From: Acidimicrobiia bacterium
GTDB taxonomy: Bacteria > Acidobacteriota > Vicinamibacteria > Vicinamibacterales > SCN-69-37
Direction of reading: 5' to 3'
NCBI GenBank assembly: GCA_016871335.1
Contig: VFZF01000012.1
Span: 48,001 to 112,000 of the forward strand
DNA: 64,000 bases
In this document: in pieces, positions 24,910 to 34,188 of the stretch
How positions within the stretch are numbered: position 1 is the first letter of the stretch
How the letters are laid out: every line of letters starts with the position of its first letter
Notes under the pieces: model-generated
Database searches by the model: none
Seen by the model: only the letters and a program-made list of their open reading frames with translations
Told to the model about the DNA's origin: nothing
Made by a program: the position numbers and the translations under genes

Positions 24910-27030
24910 TTACCCGCCCGCCAGCCTGATGTCCTGCGTCTTGCGGTCGCCGTCGTTGAGCGTGATGCGCATCGACGCGGCGAGCAGTTCCTGGAGGAAC
25001 GCGGGATCAAACCACTCGCCGGGTTCAACGTCGGTCACGGCGGCAATCGCGTAGTCTCCAGGCGGGAGGTTGCGTACTGTGTAGCGGCCGTCAGTGCCCG
25101 GCCGGACGGACTGAATGCGCCGCGCCTGCGGGACCCAGTACCGCCGGTCGGTCGCGAAGATGATGATCGTGTAGTCGGAGGTCGCCGCGCCCTGGGAATC
25201 CTGCAGCAGTCCGCCCAGTTCGGTCGTGCGATCACTGAAGGTCACCAGCGCATCGCCGATGTTCATGTTGGGGCCGATCTCGAGCGGGAAGTCGAGTGTC
25301 TCGCTGCCGCCGGCGGTGGCCGACCGCAAGGTCCAGTTGGCTGCGCCGCCTGGCGCGAGCGCACCACCACGGCCGACGCCGGGCCCACCCGTGCCGGCCG
25401 TGGCGTTTCCGCGCAGCACATAACGTCCCGGTGCCACACCCGCGATTGAGAAGCGTCCAGTCGCATCAACGGTGGCAGGCGGCACGTTGCCAAACCCACC
25501 GTCCTGGGCGCCCACTGACGCCAGCGTGACACGGACGCTGGTCATATCGGTCGGCGGCAACAGCCGCGTGCCGTCAAAGACCACGCGTCCGGTAATCGTC
25601 ATGCCCTGCTGAAGCTGCAGGGCGATGCCGCCGACGTCCCGCCCGTCGACGGTAATTTCCGACTGCGCCCACAGGATCTCGGTGGGGACGTTCATGCCGC
25701 GGCCTCCACGGCCTCCCCGTCCACCCGCCTGCGGTGCTGACGCCTCCACTTCCGTTCCCGGCTGCACCAGACGATTTTGTGCGCGTGCCGTCACGCGATA
25801 CTGGCCCGGCGCCACGTTGCGGAAATTGAAGGTCCCTGTCTGATTGGCGCGGACGGTCTGCGTGGCGCCCGGCAGTCCGGGCAGTGTGTCGACTGGCGTG
25901 AGTGTGATCTGCGCGCCTGACGGCGGCGCGCCGTCAGGGCCGGCGAGGGTTCCACTGACTTGCGAGGTGGAGATCAGCTGCAGCTGGAAGTCCACGCCGA
26001 ATCGTTCCTGTCCCACAACCACCTCGACCATCGTGGCGCCGGACGGGGATGTGGTGCCCGGGAAGAACACCGGTGCGTATCCAACCGACGTGTTGCCATC
26101 CGGATCCAATTGCTGCTGCAACTGTTCAATCATCTGCTGGCCTCGGCCACCCGCCATGCCCTGCAGGAGATCGCCGAGTTGGCCGCCGCGTCCGCCTTGC
26201 CCGCCACCGCGTCCTCCCTGCGCCCCCTGTCCCGCAAGACCCGCAAGCATTCCAAGGGCTCCCATGCCGCCCGCCTGTTGCATCTGGGAAAGGACCGCCT
26301 CAATTTCACCGGCGACGGAGGTCTGCAGGGCTCCAAGTCCGGTGTTGCGTGGCTGAGCCGTCACCACGTACTGGCCCGGCTGCAGGCCGTAGATGCGGTA
26401 CATCCCACGGTCGTCTGTGGTGCCTGTGCCGGCGGACTCCAACCGCCGTTCGCCTGTCCGGATCACCGTCCGAAGTGCACGAACCGGGGTCCCGGGCGTC
26501 GGTTCGCCGTACTCATCGAGAACGATGCCGGTGACAACGCCACCCTTGGGCATCGAAATCGGCCGACCTTCCAGTTTTTGTCCATCGGCCAGCTGGATCG
26601 GTGTGCCCGCGCGACCGGGGGCTTTGGCGCCGTACGCAATGGTGACGTAGCCGGCCTTCGAGGCATTCATCGTGTAGCGGCCAGCCGGCAGCTGCGTAAA
26701 CACAAACCGCCCCTCATCGTCAGTGACGGCGGAGCGCTGGCCCCGCAACTCGGCGCCGCTGAGGTTCACCCGCGCGCGGCGTACCGGGGTGCCGGCGTCG
26801 CCGCTGATGACCTGTCCGAGGATCATGCCGGTGCCGACCACGGGTGCCTGCACGGCATCGCGGGCCTGTCCTGCGGCCGCACCCGGCCCGCCACCGCGCC
26901 CGCCCTGCTGGCCTGCAGCACCGCCCTGGGCCGACAGGAGGGGGCCGAGTGCCACGCTGACGACCAGTGCGAGGACGCCCGTCACTACCGTCGCCCGGAG
27001 ATGGATGCGCACTTTCACATTCATGGTCAT
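24910..27030 (-). CDS. Large secreted carboxypeptidase-regulatory-like repeat protein
   Basis: 706 residues. The start ATG 27030 is set by an AAAGGATC ribosome site; codons above it are not needed. Signal peptide: LRATVVTGVLALVVSVALGP. At least four Ig-like carboxypeptidase-regulatory modules are visible, with GQVISGDAGTPVRRARVNLS (about 70-140), VTGIVLDEYGEPTPGTPVRA, SGTLAGPDGAPPSGAQITLT and GRYTVRNLPPGDYAIAAVTD. Between them is a Gly/Gln/Arg-rich linker (about 270-310, QGAQGGRGGGQGGRGGQ). No enzyme domain or TonB plug is seen. These proteins are abundant in Acidobacteriota and probably act in surface or periplasmic binding; the function is unknown. Confidence 0.75.
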   Translation of the reverse strand: MTMNVKVRIHLRATVVTGVLALVVSVALGPLLSAQGGAAGQQGGRGGGPGAAAGQARDAVQAPVVGTGMILGQVISGDAGTPVRRARVNLSGAELRGQRSAVTDDEGRFVFTQLPAGRYTMNASKAGYVTIAYGAKAPGRAGTPIQLADGQKLEGRPISMPKGGVVTGIVLDEYGEPTPGTPVRALRTVIRTGERRLESAGTGTTDDRGMYRIYGLQPGQYVVTAQPRNTGLGALQTSVAGEIEAVLSQMQQAGGMGALGMLAGLAGQGAQGGRGGGQGGRGGQLGDLLQGMAGGRGQQMIEQLQQQLDPDGNTSVGYAPVFFPGTTSPSGATMVEVVVGQERFGVDFQLQLISTSQVSGTLAGPDGAPPSGAQITLTPVDTLPGLPGATQTVRANQTGTFNFRNVAPGQYRVTARAQNRLVQPGTEVEASAPQAGGRGGRGGRGMNVPTEILWAQSEITVDGRDVGGIALQLQQGMTITGRVVFDGTRLLPPTDMTSVRVTLASVGAQDGGFGNVPPATVDATGRFSIAGVAPGRYVLRGNATAGTGGPGVGRGGALAPGGAANWTLRSATAGGSETLDFPLEIGPNMNIGDALVTFSDRTTELGGLLQDSQGAATSDYTIIIFATDRRYWVPQARRIQSVRPGTDGRYTVRNLPPGDYAIAAVTDVEPGEWFDPAFLQELLAASMRITLNDGDRKTQDIRLAGG

Positions 27031-27107
27031 TGATCCTTTGACCAGACTTACGCCCGGCATGTCACACCCGTTTAGACCGGGGACCAGCGGCCATTATTCC
27101 CGAGGTC

Positions 27108-27872
27108 TCAATGGCCGAAGTAGTGGTGAAGGAGACCGATGGTCGCCAGGCCCATGGCGATCAGGAGGATCTGCCGGTAGCTGTTCGGGTCCGACTCCCC
27201 GCGATGCAGGTGCGGAATCAGGTCCGCCATGGCCACGTAGAGGAAGTTGCCAGCCGCAAAGGCCAGTACGTACGGTTGTGCGAGCGGCACGCTGGCGCCA
27301 AACAGCAGCATCAGCCCCGCTCCAGCCAGACCGCCGACCGCTGACGCCGCGTTGAGCATCAACGCCTTGCGCCGCGAGTGTCCCGCCGCGAGCAGGATGC
27401 CGAAATCGCCCACTTCCTGCGGAATTTCATGCGCAATCGCAGCCAACGCGGTCATGATACCGGCGGGAATCGACACGAGGGTGGACGCCGCAATCGCCAC
27501 GCCATCCACGAACGTGTGGACGGTATCACCCACAATCACGAGGGTGGCGGTGCTGTGGTGCACGTCACACCCCTCCTCGTCATGGCAATGCCGCAGCAGG
27601 ACCAGCTTCTCAAGGATGAAGAAGGTGAGAATGCCGCCGAGCATGAAGGCAAATGCCCGCGCGGGCGGCAGGAACTCAAGGGCCTCAGGCATCAACACAA
27701 GCGCTGCGGCGCCAAGCAGTGTGCCGACGGCAAACGACACCAGCCACGGCACCACGCGGGTGCGCACACGTTTGTCGAACAGCAGCAGGAGTCCGGCCAC
27801 CAGGAGGCCACCCACGCTTCCGACCACGGACAGGCCCAGCGCAGCGAGCCAGATGATCGCAGTCTCAGACAC
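27108..27872 (-). CDS. ZIP family metal transporter
   Basis: 254 residues with about eight hydrophobic helices. The ZIP metal-site signatures are present: helix IV VHTFVDGVAIAAS (H, D) and helix V AIAHEIPQEVGDFG (H-E-x-x-x-E). A His/Cys-rich loop HCHDEEGCDVHH (near residue 95) between helices III and IV is the usual cytoplasmic metal-sensing loop. The family moves Zn2+ or Fe2+/Mn2+ into the cytosol; the exact metal cannot be told. The GTG start is preceded by CTTATAGACC, and a 7-bp palindrome lies 26-42 nt upstream. Confidence 0.88.
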   Translation of the reverse strand: MSETAIIWLAALGLSVVGSVGGLLVAGLLLLFDKRVRTRVVPWLVSFAVGTLLGAAALVLMPEALEFLPPARAFAFMLGGILTFFILEKLVLLRHCHDEEGCDVHHSTATLVIVGDTVHTFVDGVAIAASTLVSIPAGIMTALAAIAHEIPQEVGDFGILLAAGHSRRKALMLNAASAVGGLAGAGLMLLFGASVPLAQPYVLAFAAGNFLYVAMADLIPHLHRGESDPNSYRQILLIAMGLATIGLLHHYFGH

Positions 27873-27898
27873 GGTCTATAAGACTAGCACCGGGGACC

Positions 27899-27914
27899 AG
27901 TGCACCCGTGCACT
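27899..27914. promoter_or_regulatory. Palindrome AGTGCAC-CC-GTGCACT upstream of the ZIP transporter
   Basis: A perfect 7-bp inverted repeat with a 2-nt centre, 26-42 nt upstream of the ZIP gene start, where an operator would lie. It could equally be the end of the remnant gene above it. No known metal-regulator consensus is matched with confidence. Confidence 0.3.
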
Positions 27915-28146
27915 ACGACGCCGTAAACCCCCGCCGTGCCCGGATGCGATAAGTGCCGTTGCCCTTCCTGACCCGCACTTCGATGGTGTGCCAGTGACCG
28001 TCCTTGGGGACCGACGAGGACGACGCGGGGAAGTACTGCCGCGCGGCTGTCGAAGTGGTACGGAAAGACCTCATCGCTCGGTCCAAGCGGGTCGTTGACG
28101 GGCCGGCCACCAACGTCGAGAACACGACGACGGGCGTGAGTGTCAC
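27913..28146 (-). pseudogene. Internally deleted, frameshifted VWA-domain protein remnant
   Basis: The GTG at 28146 overlaps the stop of the FxLYD gene, and the frame opens with a signal-like MTLTPVVVFSTLVAG. The end reads DGHWHTIEVRVRKGNGTYRI then RARRGFTAS, the classical C-terminus of acidobacterial VWA proteins (D-G-x-x-x-x-I-x-V-x-V...R-A-R-x-G-Y). In a different frame (28028-28087) the strand encodes LGPSDEVFPYHFDSRAAVLP, matching the VWA segment that follows the MIDAS helix. Start, middle and end survive in about 230 bp and in two frames, where an intact gene would need roughly 900 bp. Family recognised by eye. Confidence 0.45.
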
Positions 28147-28850
28147 GGCTGATCCGCCACGGGTGCAGCGGTGGTGCCCGCCAGTGGTTCGCCGCGACGG
28201 TCCACATGCGCAAAGGCTCCGCCGTCCTGCTGCCGGAATCCCAGTCGATACCGGCTCACCCTGCTGATGCCGGCGAGACGAACCGTGAATGAAGACTGAC
28301 CCCCGGGTGCCAGCACGGGCACCTCGATTGCGGCGGTGCCTGAGGTGACGTACTCACCGTCGGCACCAAACAGATAGACCACTGCACGCAGCGCCGGCGT
28401 CGTCCGTCCAGTCGCAGGGTTCTGCACGAGGCCCGTGACACTGAACTCACCGGACGGATCGCGGCGATGCGTCAGGGCGATGAGTTCAAGTGGTGTCTCT
28501 GCCGGGGGCGTCGCGACTGTCGACCACGCGAGCCTGGGGGCCGACCCGTACAGCGCGTAAACCGAGCCGGCGCCGACGGCCATGAAGATCGCGACCACGG
28601 CAATCAACGTACCCCAACCCGTGCGCGTTGGCGGCGGCGGCGCCGCGGCGAACAGGCTGGGAGCGGCATGCGCGTCCTCCGGCTCCCAGGCCAGCGTCGG
28701 CTCGGCGTCTTCCGCCAGCGCGCGCAGATGCGCGACATGCACGTCGGTCTGGGATCTGTCGCGTCGCAGCATCCGCCACGCAAACAGACTCACGGCCACC
28801 GCCAACACCAGGGCGATCACCATCACAACGACGAGCAGGGATTCCATCAA
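28143..28850 (-). CDS. Two-helix membrane protein with C-terminal FxLYD-like domain
   Basis: 235 residues. One helix at the start (LLVVVMVIALVLAVAVSLFA) and a second near residues 80-102 (GTLIAVVAIFMAVGAGSVYA) flank a cytoplasmic acidic/Pro-rich loop. Arrangement H1, then a loop with LFAWRMLRRDRSQTDVHV, recalls CcmH/CcmI-like proteins. The periplasmic end (about 125-215) has FSVTGLVQNPATGRTTPALR and FGADGEYVTSGTAAIEVPVL then LAPGGQSSF, the pattern of FxLYD domains. Function unknown. It sits in an operon upstream of a VWA remnant (GTGA overlap). Confidence 0.6.
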   Translation of the reverse strand: MMESLLVVVMVIALVLAVAVSLFAWRMLRRDRSQTDVHVAHLRALAEDAEPTLAWEPEDAHAAPSLFAAAPPPPTRTGWGTLIAVVAIFMAVGAGSVYALYGSAPRLAWSTVATPPAETPLELIALTHRRDPSGEFSVTGLVQNPATGRTTPALRAVVYLFGADGEYVTSGTAAIEVPVLAPGGQSSFTVRLAGISRVSRYRLGFRQQDGGAFAHVDRRGEPLAGTTAAPVADQP

Positions 28851-28853
28851 CGG

Positions 28854-28996
28854 TTACCTCAACGAAAATCCGCGGGCGATCTCAACGACGACGTCCGCGG
28901 CGGCGGCGATCTTCCCGATCGTGTAGAGCTCGGTCACCTGTGGCGTTTCGGCCCGGGAACGTCCAGCCAACAGGGGGTCGCGATAGACTCCGCACA
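28854..28996 (-). CDS. Possible small protein of about 47 residues
   Basis: From ATG 28996 (which overlaps the SDR start on the other strand) the frame gives MCGVYRDPLLAGRSRAETPQ and ends VVVEIARGFSLR, 3 nt before the FxLYD-like gene's ATG. The last 25 residues could form an amphipathic helix. The close spacing to the next gene is what an operon would show, but no family is recognised and the frame is also open further upstream, so it may be chance. Confidence 0.25.
28984..28989 (+). promoter_or_regulatory. -10-like hexamer TAGACT, 6 nt before ATG 28996
   Basis: TAGACT-N6-ATG with no ribosome site between; predicts a leaderless SDR transcript. Confidence 0.35.
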
Positions 28997-29739
28997 TGAG
29001 CGAACAGGCGTGGGGTGCAGGGTGCGTTGCGGTGGTCACAGGGGCATCGTCAGGAATCGGCAAGGCAACAGCGGAGCGCCTTGCGGCCGATGGCCTCACG
29101 GTGATGGGAGTCGGGCGTGACGGCGCAGCGTTGGGACCGGGTGGGTTTGTGATGGATGTGACGTCTGCGGGCGGTCCCGCCGCGATTGTCGCGGAAGCGC
29201 GACGGCGGCACAGGCGCATTGACGTGCTCGTGAACGCGGCCGGCGTGATTGCCTCTGCAGGTCTGAAGGAGACCACTGACGACGCGTTTGACGCGATGCT
29301 GGATGTGAACCTGCGCGCGTCGTTCCGGCTGATGCGCGAGGCCACGTCCTCACTGGTTGCGACGCGCGGGTCGGTCGTGAACCTGTCGAGCGTCGCCGGC
29401 ACGCGCGCATTTCCCGGACTGCTGTCCTACTGCGTCAGTAAGGCGGCGGTCGATCAACTCACGCGTTGCGCCGCGCTGGACCTGGCCGCAAACGGTGTAC
29501 GTGTCAATGCGGTGAACCCCGGGGTGGTGGTCACAAATCTTCATCGCCGCGGGGGGATGGACGAGGCGCGGTATGCCGCGTTCCTGGAGCATTCCAAGGC
29601 CACGCATCCCCTCGGTCGGCCGGGAACCGCGGACGAGATCGCGGAGCTCATTGTCTGGCTCGCTTCGCCGCGCGCGTCCTGGATCACCGGCGAGACGATT
29701 TCCATCGACGGTGGCCGCCACCTGACCTGTCTTCGCTGA
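28996..29739 (+). CDS. Classical SDR oxidoreductase (3-oxoacyl-ACP reductase-like)
   Basis: 247 residues, the normal classical SDR length. VVTGASSGIGKATAERLA binds the cofactor, VNAAGVI is the NAG motif, VVNLSSVAGTRAF gives the catalytic Ser, and SYCVSKAAV holds the Tyr and Lys (YxxSK). NPGVVVTNLHRR follows, and the C-terminus TGETISIDGGRHL is typical. A single-subunit NAD(P)H-dependent alcohol/ketone dehydrogenase is expected; similarity to FabG is strong in motifs, but without an ACP or fatty-acid gene nearby the substrate is open. It ends at a strong bidirectional hairpin. Confidence 0.85.
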   Translation: MSEQAWGAGCVAVVTGASSGIGKATAERLAADGLTVMGVGRDGAALGPGGFVMDVTSAGGPAAIVAEARRRHRRIDVLVNAAGVIASAGLKETTDDAFDAMLDVNLRASFRLMREATSSLVATRGSVVNLSSVAGTRAFPGLLSYCVSKAAVDQLTRCAALDLAANGVRVNAVNPGVVVTNLHRRGGMDEARYAAFLEHSKATHPLGRPGTADEIAELIVWLASPRASWITGETISIDGGRHLTCLR

Positions 29740-29777
29740 GCTCGGAGGCGATTTCTTCCGAAATCGCCTCCGAGCTC
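29738..29777. terminator. 18-bp perfect hairpin, bidirectional terminator
   Basis: GAGCTCGGAGGCGATTTC (29738-29755), loop TTCC, perfect complement 29760-29777, followed by ATTTGTTGTTT on the plus strand. It lies between the convergent SDR and methyltransferase genes; the stem begins inside the SDR stop codon. Confidence 0.8.
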
Positions 29778-29787
29778 ATTTGTTGTT

Positions 29788-30345
29788 TCACCGCGCCCTG
29801 GCCGCTTCGAAGTAGGCGACCCCTTCGAGGCTTCCCAGGTGGCGCGCAGCGCGCAGGCCGGCTGCGGTCAGGCGAGCGATGACGTCCTTGGGGTCGGTGA
29901 GCGGTGCGGTCTGCGCCAGGCGGAACAGGCCGGGGCGGGGTAGGGGTTCACAAATCGCGACCCGGCCTCCCGGGCGAACCACGCGGATGGCCTCGCTCAG
30001 GACCGTGGGGGCCTGCGGACCCAGCGCCGCGAGTCCCGCGGGCAGCATCACGATATCGAACGTCTGCCCGTCCATGGGGAGCATGGCCAGCGGCGCGTGG
30101 ACAAACTCGACCAGAGCCCCGGCTTTTTCGGCGGCCCGGGTCACCCGCGCTTCCGCACCCTCGGTGTTGTCCACAACCGTGGTCTGCCCGTTCAAGCCGG
30201 TCACGGCACCGATGGCCGCCGCCAGACCGGGCTGGCCTGCGCCCGCGACCAGCACAGTATCGCCGCCCCTGATTCCCAGCATGGCCACCGCGGATTGTTC
30301 GGGCCGTCCCTGCCCCTTCCGGATCATCTTCAGAATCGTGAACAT
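29788..30345 (-). CDS. Class I SAM-dependent methyltransferase
   Basis: 185 residues from ATG 30345; earlier in-frame codons overlap the inositol synthase gene and are not credible. The Rossmann glycine motif I is VLVAGAGQPGLAAAIG (near residue 32), motif II-like TTVVDNTEG, motif IV DIVMLPAGLAAL, and IRVVRPGGRVAICEPL is the post-IV strand seen in UbiE/COQ5-type enzymes. Substrate unknown. The shared -10 element upstream (TATATC-N8-ATG) predicts a leaderless message divergent from ino1. Confidence 0.75.
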   Translation of the reverse strand: MFTILKMIRKGQGRPEQSAVAMLGIRGGDTVLVAGAGQPGLAAAIGAVTGLNGQTTVVDNTEGAEARVTRAAEKAGALVEFVHAPLAMLPMDGQTFDIVMLPAGLAALGPQAPTVLSEAIRVVRPGGRVAICEPLPRPGLFRLAQTAPLTDPKDVIARLTAAGLRAARHLGSLEGVAYFEAARAR

Positions 30346-30353
30346 GACCGAAT

Positions 30354-30361
30354 GATATAGT
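30354..30361. promoter_or_regulatory. Shared -10 core for divergent methyltransferase and ino1
   Basis: AATGATATAG: minus-strand TATATC (30359-30354) is 8 nt before ATG 30345; plus-strand TATAGT (30356-30361) is 8 nt before GTG 30370. Only 24 bp separate the start codons. The minus-strand text TATATCATTCGGTCATG is nearly identical to the plus-strand text TATATCATTCGATCGTG at 24079-24095. Confidence 0.55.
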
Positions 30362-30369
30362 TCCCCCTT

Positions 30370-31683
30370 GTGACTACTGGTATTTCTCTTGCTCCTGCCG
30401 ACGGGAAACTCGGCATCCTTCTGGTCGGACTGGGCGCGGTCAGCACCACCACAATTGCGGGCGTGCTCGCGATTCGCAAAGGTTTGGCGAAGCCGATTGG
30501 TTCGCTGACCGAGATGGGCACGGTCCGTCTTGGCAAGCGCACCGAGAACCGGACGCCCACCATTCGTGAGTTTGTGCCGCTGGCCGAGCTCAACGACATC
30601 GTGTTTGGCGGCTGGGACATTTTCGAGGACAACTGCTACGAGGCGGCCAAACACGCCGGTGTGCTCGACGAAAAACTCCTGGAGCAGGTGAAGGACGAGC
30701 TGGCGGCCATCAAGCCGATGGCGGCCGTGTTCGACCGGCACTACGTGAAGCGTCTCGACGGTCCGAACGTCAAGACCGGCAAGAACAAGAAGGATCTCGC
30801 CGATCAACTGATCGCCGACATCCGCAAGTTCAAGGCCGACAACAACTGCTCGCGTCTGGTGCTCATCTGGGCCGGATCGACCGAAATCTTCCTCACCGAA
30901 TCGGCGTGCCACACGTCGGTCGCGGCGTTTGAGAAGGGCCTGGTTGATAACGACCCGGCGATCTCGCCCAGTCAGATTTACGCCTACGCCGCGATCAGCG
31001 AAGGCCTGCCGTACGGCAACGCGGCGCCCAACCTGAGTGCCGAGGTGCCCGCGCTTCGCGAGCTGGCGGCGCAGACGGGGTCGCCGATTTGTGGCAACGA
31101 CATGAAGACCGGTCAGACGTTGATCAAGACGGTCATCGCCCCGGGGTTGAAGGCGCGCATGATCGGCGTGGAGGGGTGGTACTCGACCAACATCCTCGGC
31201 AACCGCGACGGTGAAGTGCTCGACGATCCCGAGTCGTTCAAGTCCAAGGAAGAGAGCAAGAAGGGCGCACTGGATTACATCTTCCAGCCGCACCTGTATC
31301 CGGATCTCTACAAGGACATCTCGCACGTCGTGCGCATCAACTACTATCCGCCGCGCGGCGACAACAAGGAGGGCTGGGACAACATCGACATCTTCGGATG
31401 GCTCGGCTATCCGATGCAGTTGAAGATCAACTTCCTCTGCCGCGACAGCATCCTGGCGGCGCCGATCGTGCTCGACGTGGCGCTGTTCCTTGACCTCTCC
31501 AAACGCGCCGGCTTCTCGGGCATCCAGGAGTGGCTCTCGTTCTACTTCAAGAGCCCGATGCACGCCCCGGAGGTCTATCCGGAGCACGACCTGTTCATCC
31601 AGTTGATGAAGCTGAAGAACACGTTGCGCTACATGCGCGGTGAAGAACTCATCACGCACCTTGGTCGCGAGTACTACGACTGA
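30370..31683 (+). CDS. ino1: Inositol-3-phosphate synthase
   Basis: 437 residues. It converts glucose-6-phosphate to 1D-myo-inositol-3-phosphate using NAD+. The N-terminal Rossmann motif is [14 protein letters not shown], and the family motifs are [41 protein letters not shown] and [12 protein letters not shown]. The length fits the bacterial long form. Inositol phosphate may feed phosphatidylinositol lipids or other polar head groups; no phosphatase or transferase for it lies nearby. GTG 30370 is leaderless by the -10 spacing. A membrane protein and acs follow within 2 bp and by overlap, so the three may be one operon. Confidence 0.93.
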   Translation: MTTGISLAPADGKLGILLVGLGAVSTTTIAGVLAIRKGLAKPIGSLTEMGTVRLGKRTENRTPTIREFVPLAELNDIVFGGWDIFEDNCYEAAKHAGVLDEKLLEQVKDELAAIKPMAAVFDRHYVKRLDGPNVKTGKNKKDLADQLIADIRKFKADNNCSRLVLIWAGSTEIFLTESACHTSVAAFEKGLVDNDPAISPSQIYAYAAISEGLPYGNAAPNLSAEVPALRELAAQTGSPICGNDMKTGQTLIKTVIAPGLKARMIGVEGWYSTNILGNRDGEVLDDPESFKSKEESKKGALDYIFQPHLYPDLYKDISHVVRINYYPPRGDNKEGWDNIDIFGWLGYPMQLKINFLCRDSILAAPIVLDVALFLDLSKRAGFSGIQEWLSFYFKSPMHAPEVYPEHDLFIQLMKLKNTLRYMRGEELITHLGREYYD

Positions 31684-31685
31684 TC

Positions 31686-32147
31686 ATGGGGCGCTACCAA
31701 CCGTCGCTGCTCGGCGGCCTGTTCATCGGCATCCTGTCGTCGCTGCCGGGCCTGAACATCGCCAACTGCTGCTGCCTGTGGGTGCTGAGCGGCGGGCTGT
31801 TGACGACGTACTTGTTGCAGCAGAACGATCCGAAACCGCTGGAGACGTCGACGGTGGCGATCGGCGGATTGATCGCCGGCACGATTGGTGGCCTGATCAC
31901 GTCGCTCATCAACATGGTCCTCGTGAATTCCCAGGCCCAGCGGGAAGCGATGGATCAGATGCTCGGCCAGATGGGCGATATGCCGCCCGAAATGGTCGAC
32001 ATGATCGAGCGCTTCACGACCGGTCCCGCAGCGGCCATCATTGGCATCGGCGTCACCGTGCCGCTGTTCGCCGTGTTCGGTCTGCTCGGTGGCCTGCTCG
32101 GCCTGGCGTTTTTCCGGAAGAAGCCGGGGCCGGCGGAGGCTGCGTGA
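31686..32147 (+). CDS. Small membrane protein of unknown function
   Basis: 153 residues, 2 bp after ino1 and overlapping the acs start by GTGA. Three or four hydrophobic helices: [40 protein letters not shown] and [20 protein letters not shown], joined by a Met-rich polar loop ([20 protein letters not shown]). A Cys triplet follows the first helix ([11 protein letters not shown]), a pattern I have seen in uncharacterised small bacterial membrane proteins. Position suggests co-expression with ino1 and acs; role unknown. Confidence 0.65.
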   Translation: MGRYQPSLLGGLFIGILSSLPGLNIANCCCLWVLSGGLLTTYLLQQNDPKPLETSTVAIGGLIAGTIGGLITSLINMVLVNSQAQREAMDQMLGQMGDMPPEMVDMIERFTTGPAAAIIGIGVTVPLFAVFGLLGGLLGLAFFRKKPGPAEAA

Positions 32148-34111
32148 GTCAGCCGGGTGACCGCCCGGAAATCAACGCGCTGCTGACGGAGGCGCGCGTC
32201 TTTGAACCCACCAACGACTGGAAGACACACGCGCGGGTGACAGACCCGGGGGTGTACGAACACGCCGCCGAGGATCCCGAGGGTTTCTGGGAGGACCGGG
32301 CCCGCGAGCTCGAGTGGATGCGCCCGTGGACGCAGGTGCTCGACTGGCAGCCGCCACACGCGAAGTGGTTTGTCGGCGGCCAGCTCAACGCCAGCGCGAA
32401 CTGCCTCGATCGGCACGTGCGCACCGCGCGTCGCAATACCGCTGCGCTCATCTGGGAAGGCGAGCCTGGCGACCGGCGGACACTCACGTACTTCGATCTG
32501 TACCGGCAAGTGTGCCAGTTCGCGAACGTGCTCAAGGGGCTTGGCATCCGCAAGGGCGATCGCGTCGCGATCTACCTTCCGCTCATCCCCGAACTCGCCA
32601 TCGCGATGCTCGCGTGCGCGCGTATCGGTGCCGTGCATTCAGTGGTCTTTGGCGGCTTCAGCGCAGAAGCCCTGCGCGATCGCATCAACGACTCCCAGTG
32701 CGCGCTGCTGATCACTGCGGACGGCGGCTTCCGCCGCGGTCAGCTCGTCCCACTGAAACAGACATCGGATGAAGCGCTGCAGGGTGCGCCGTCGGTCCGG
32801 AACGTCATCGTCGTGAAGCGCCAGGCCGGTGAGCCGTTCCCGGTGCACATCAAGGAAGGTCGCGACCACTGGTATCACCGGCTCATGCAGGACGCGGCGC
32901 TCGACTGTGCGCCAGAGCCGATGGACAGCGAAGACATGCTGTACATCCTCTACACCTCGGGCACCACCGGAAAACCCAAGGGCATCGTCCACACCACAGG
33001 CGGATATCTCGTCGGGACGTATGCGACCACGCGCTGGGTGTTCGATCTGCAGGACACCGACGTGTACTGGTGCACGGCGGACATCGGCTGGGTGACTGGC
33101 CATTCCTACGTTGTCTACGGTCCGCTGCAGAACGGCGCGACGGTGGTGATGTACGAAGGCGCGCCGGATTGGCCGAACAAGGATCGATTCTGGGACATTG
33201 TCGAACGGTACGGCGTCACGGTGTTCTACACCGCACCCACCGCGATTCGCGCGTTCATGAAGTGGGGCGCCGAGTGGCCCGCGGGTCGCGATCTCTCGAG
33301 TCTGCGGCTGCTTGGTTCGGTGGGTGAGCCGATCAATCCCGAAGCCTGGATGTGGTACCACGAACACATCGGCGGGGCTCGTTGTCCGGTCGTGGATACC
33401 TGGTGGCAGACCGAGACAGGACACATCCTGATTGCGCCGCTGCCCGGCATCACGCCGCTCAAGCCCGGATCCGCGACCAAACCGTTTCCTGGAATCACGG
33501 CCGAGATTCGCACCGGCGCAGGCGTGCCGGTAGAACACGGAGGCGGGTTGCTCGCACTCACCAAACCGTGGCCCGGCATGTTGCGCGGCATCTACGGCGA
33601 TCCCGAGCGTTTCGTGAAAACCTACTTCAGCCGGTGGGACGACGGCGTGTACTTCACGGGTGACGGAGCGCGTCGCGATGCCCAGGGCGACTATTGGCTG
33701 CTCGGGCGTGTGGACGACGTGCTGAACGTCGCGGGACATCGCATCGGCACGATGGAGGTCGAAAGCGCACTTGTAGATCACCCCTCGGTGGCCGAAGCCG
33801 CGGTGGTGGGCCGTGCGCACGACATCAAAGGGCAGTCCATCGCTGCGTTTGTGACCGTGAAGGAGGGCATCAAGGCGGGTGCCGGCCTCATGGATGAGCT
33901 GAAGGAACACGTGGTCCGGAAGATCGGTGCGATCGCCCGGCCCGACCAGATCCTGTTTGCCGCCGACCTGCCCAAGACCCGGTCCGGCAAGATCATGCGC
34001 CGGCTGCTGCGCGACATTGCGGAGGGGAAGGCACTTGGTGACACCACAACACTCGCCGACCCCAACGTCGTCCGTCGTCTCAAGGACGAGTACGAGGCCG
34101 ACGAGTCGTAA
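32144..34111 (+). CDS. acs: Acetyl-CoA synthetase (AMP-forming)
   Basis: 655 residues. It activates acetate with ATP and CoA to acetyl-CoA. The GTG at 32144 overlaps the previous stop. ANL-superfamily motifs: [20 protein letters not shown] (P-loop, near residue 270), [38 protein letters not shown] and [18 protein letters not shown]. The C-terminal [14 protein letters not shown] holds the lysine whose acetylation switches the family off. A propionyl-CoA synthetase is possible but the length and W-W-Q-T-E motif fit acs. Confidence 0.93.
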   Translation: MSQPGDRPEINALLTEARVFEPTNDWKTHARVTDPGVYEHAAEDPEGFWEDRARELEWMRPWTQVLDWQPPHAKWFVGGQLNASANCLDRHVRTARRNTAALIWEGEPGDRRTLTYFDLYRQVCQFANVLKGLGIRKGDRVAIYLPLIPELAIAMLACARIGAVHSVVFGGFSAEALRDRINDSQCALLITADGGFRRGQLVPLKQTSDEALQGAPSVRNVIVVKRQAGEPFPVHIKEGRDHWYHRLMQDAALDCAPEPMDSEDMLYILYTSGTTGKPKGIVHTTGGYLVGTYATTRWVFDLQDTDVYWCTADIGWVTGHSYVVYGPLQNGATVVMYEGAPDWPNKDRFWDIVERYGVTVFYTAPTAIRAFMKWGAEWPAGRDLSSLRLLGSVGEPINPEAWMWYHEHIGGARCPVVDTWWQTETGHILIAPLPGITPLKPGSATKPFPGITAEIRTGAGVPVEHGGGLLALTKPWPGMLRGIYGDPERFVKTYFSRWDDGVYFTGDGARRDAQGDYWLLGRVDDVLNVAGHRIGTMEVESALVDHPSVAEAAVVGRAHDIKGQSIAAFVTVKEGIKAGAGLMDELKEHVVRKIGAIARPDQILFAADLPKTRSGKIMRRLLRDIAEGKALGDTTTLADPNVVRRLKDEYEADES

Positions 34112-34174
34112 CCCGGGCCGTCCGATTCAGCCACGGGGCCGTCTAACGCGTGAACACCCTCCTGTCCGGAAGCG

Positions 34175-34180
34175 TATAAA
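34175..34180 (+). promoter_or_regulatory. TATAAA -10, 8 nt before ATG 34189
   Basis: TATAAA-N8-ATG, with TGAACA 18 bp upstream (34151-34156) as a weak -35. Predicts a separate leaderless transcript for the ABC ATPase. Confidence 0.5.
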
Positions 34181-34188
34181 GTGAAGTC

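Noticed and set aside
29788..31659. 623-codon frame starting inside ino1 that would extend the methyltransferase by 438 residues
   Set aside because: The extra part is antisense to inositol synthase; ATG 30345 with a -10 element 8 nt upstream is the credible start.
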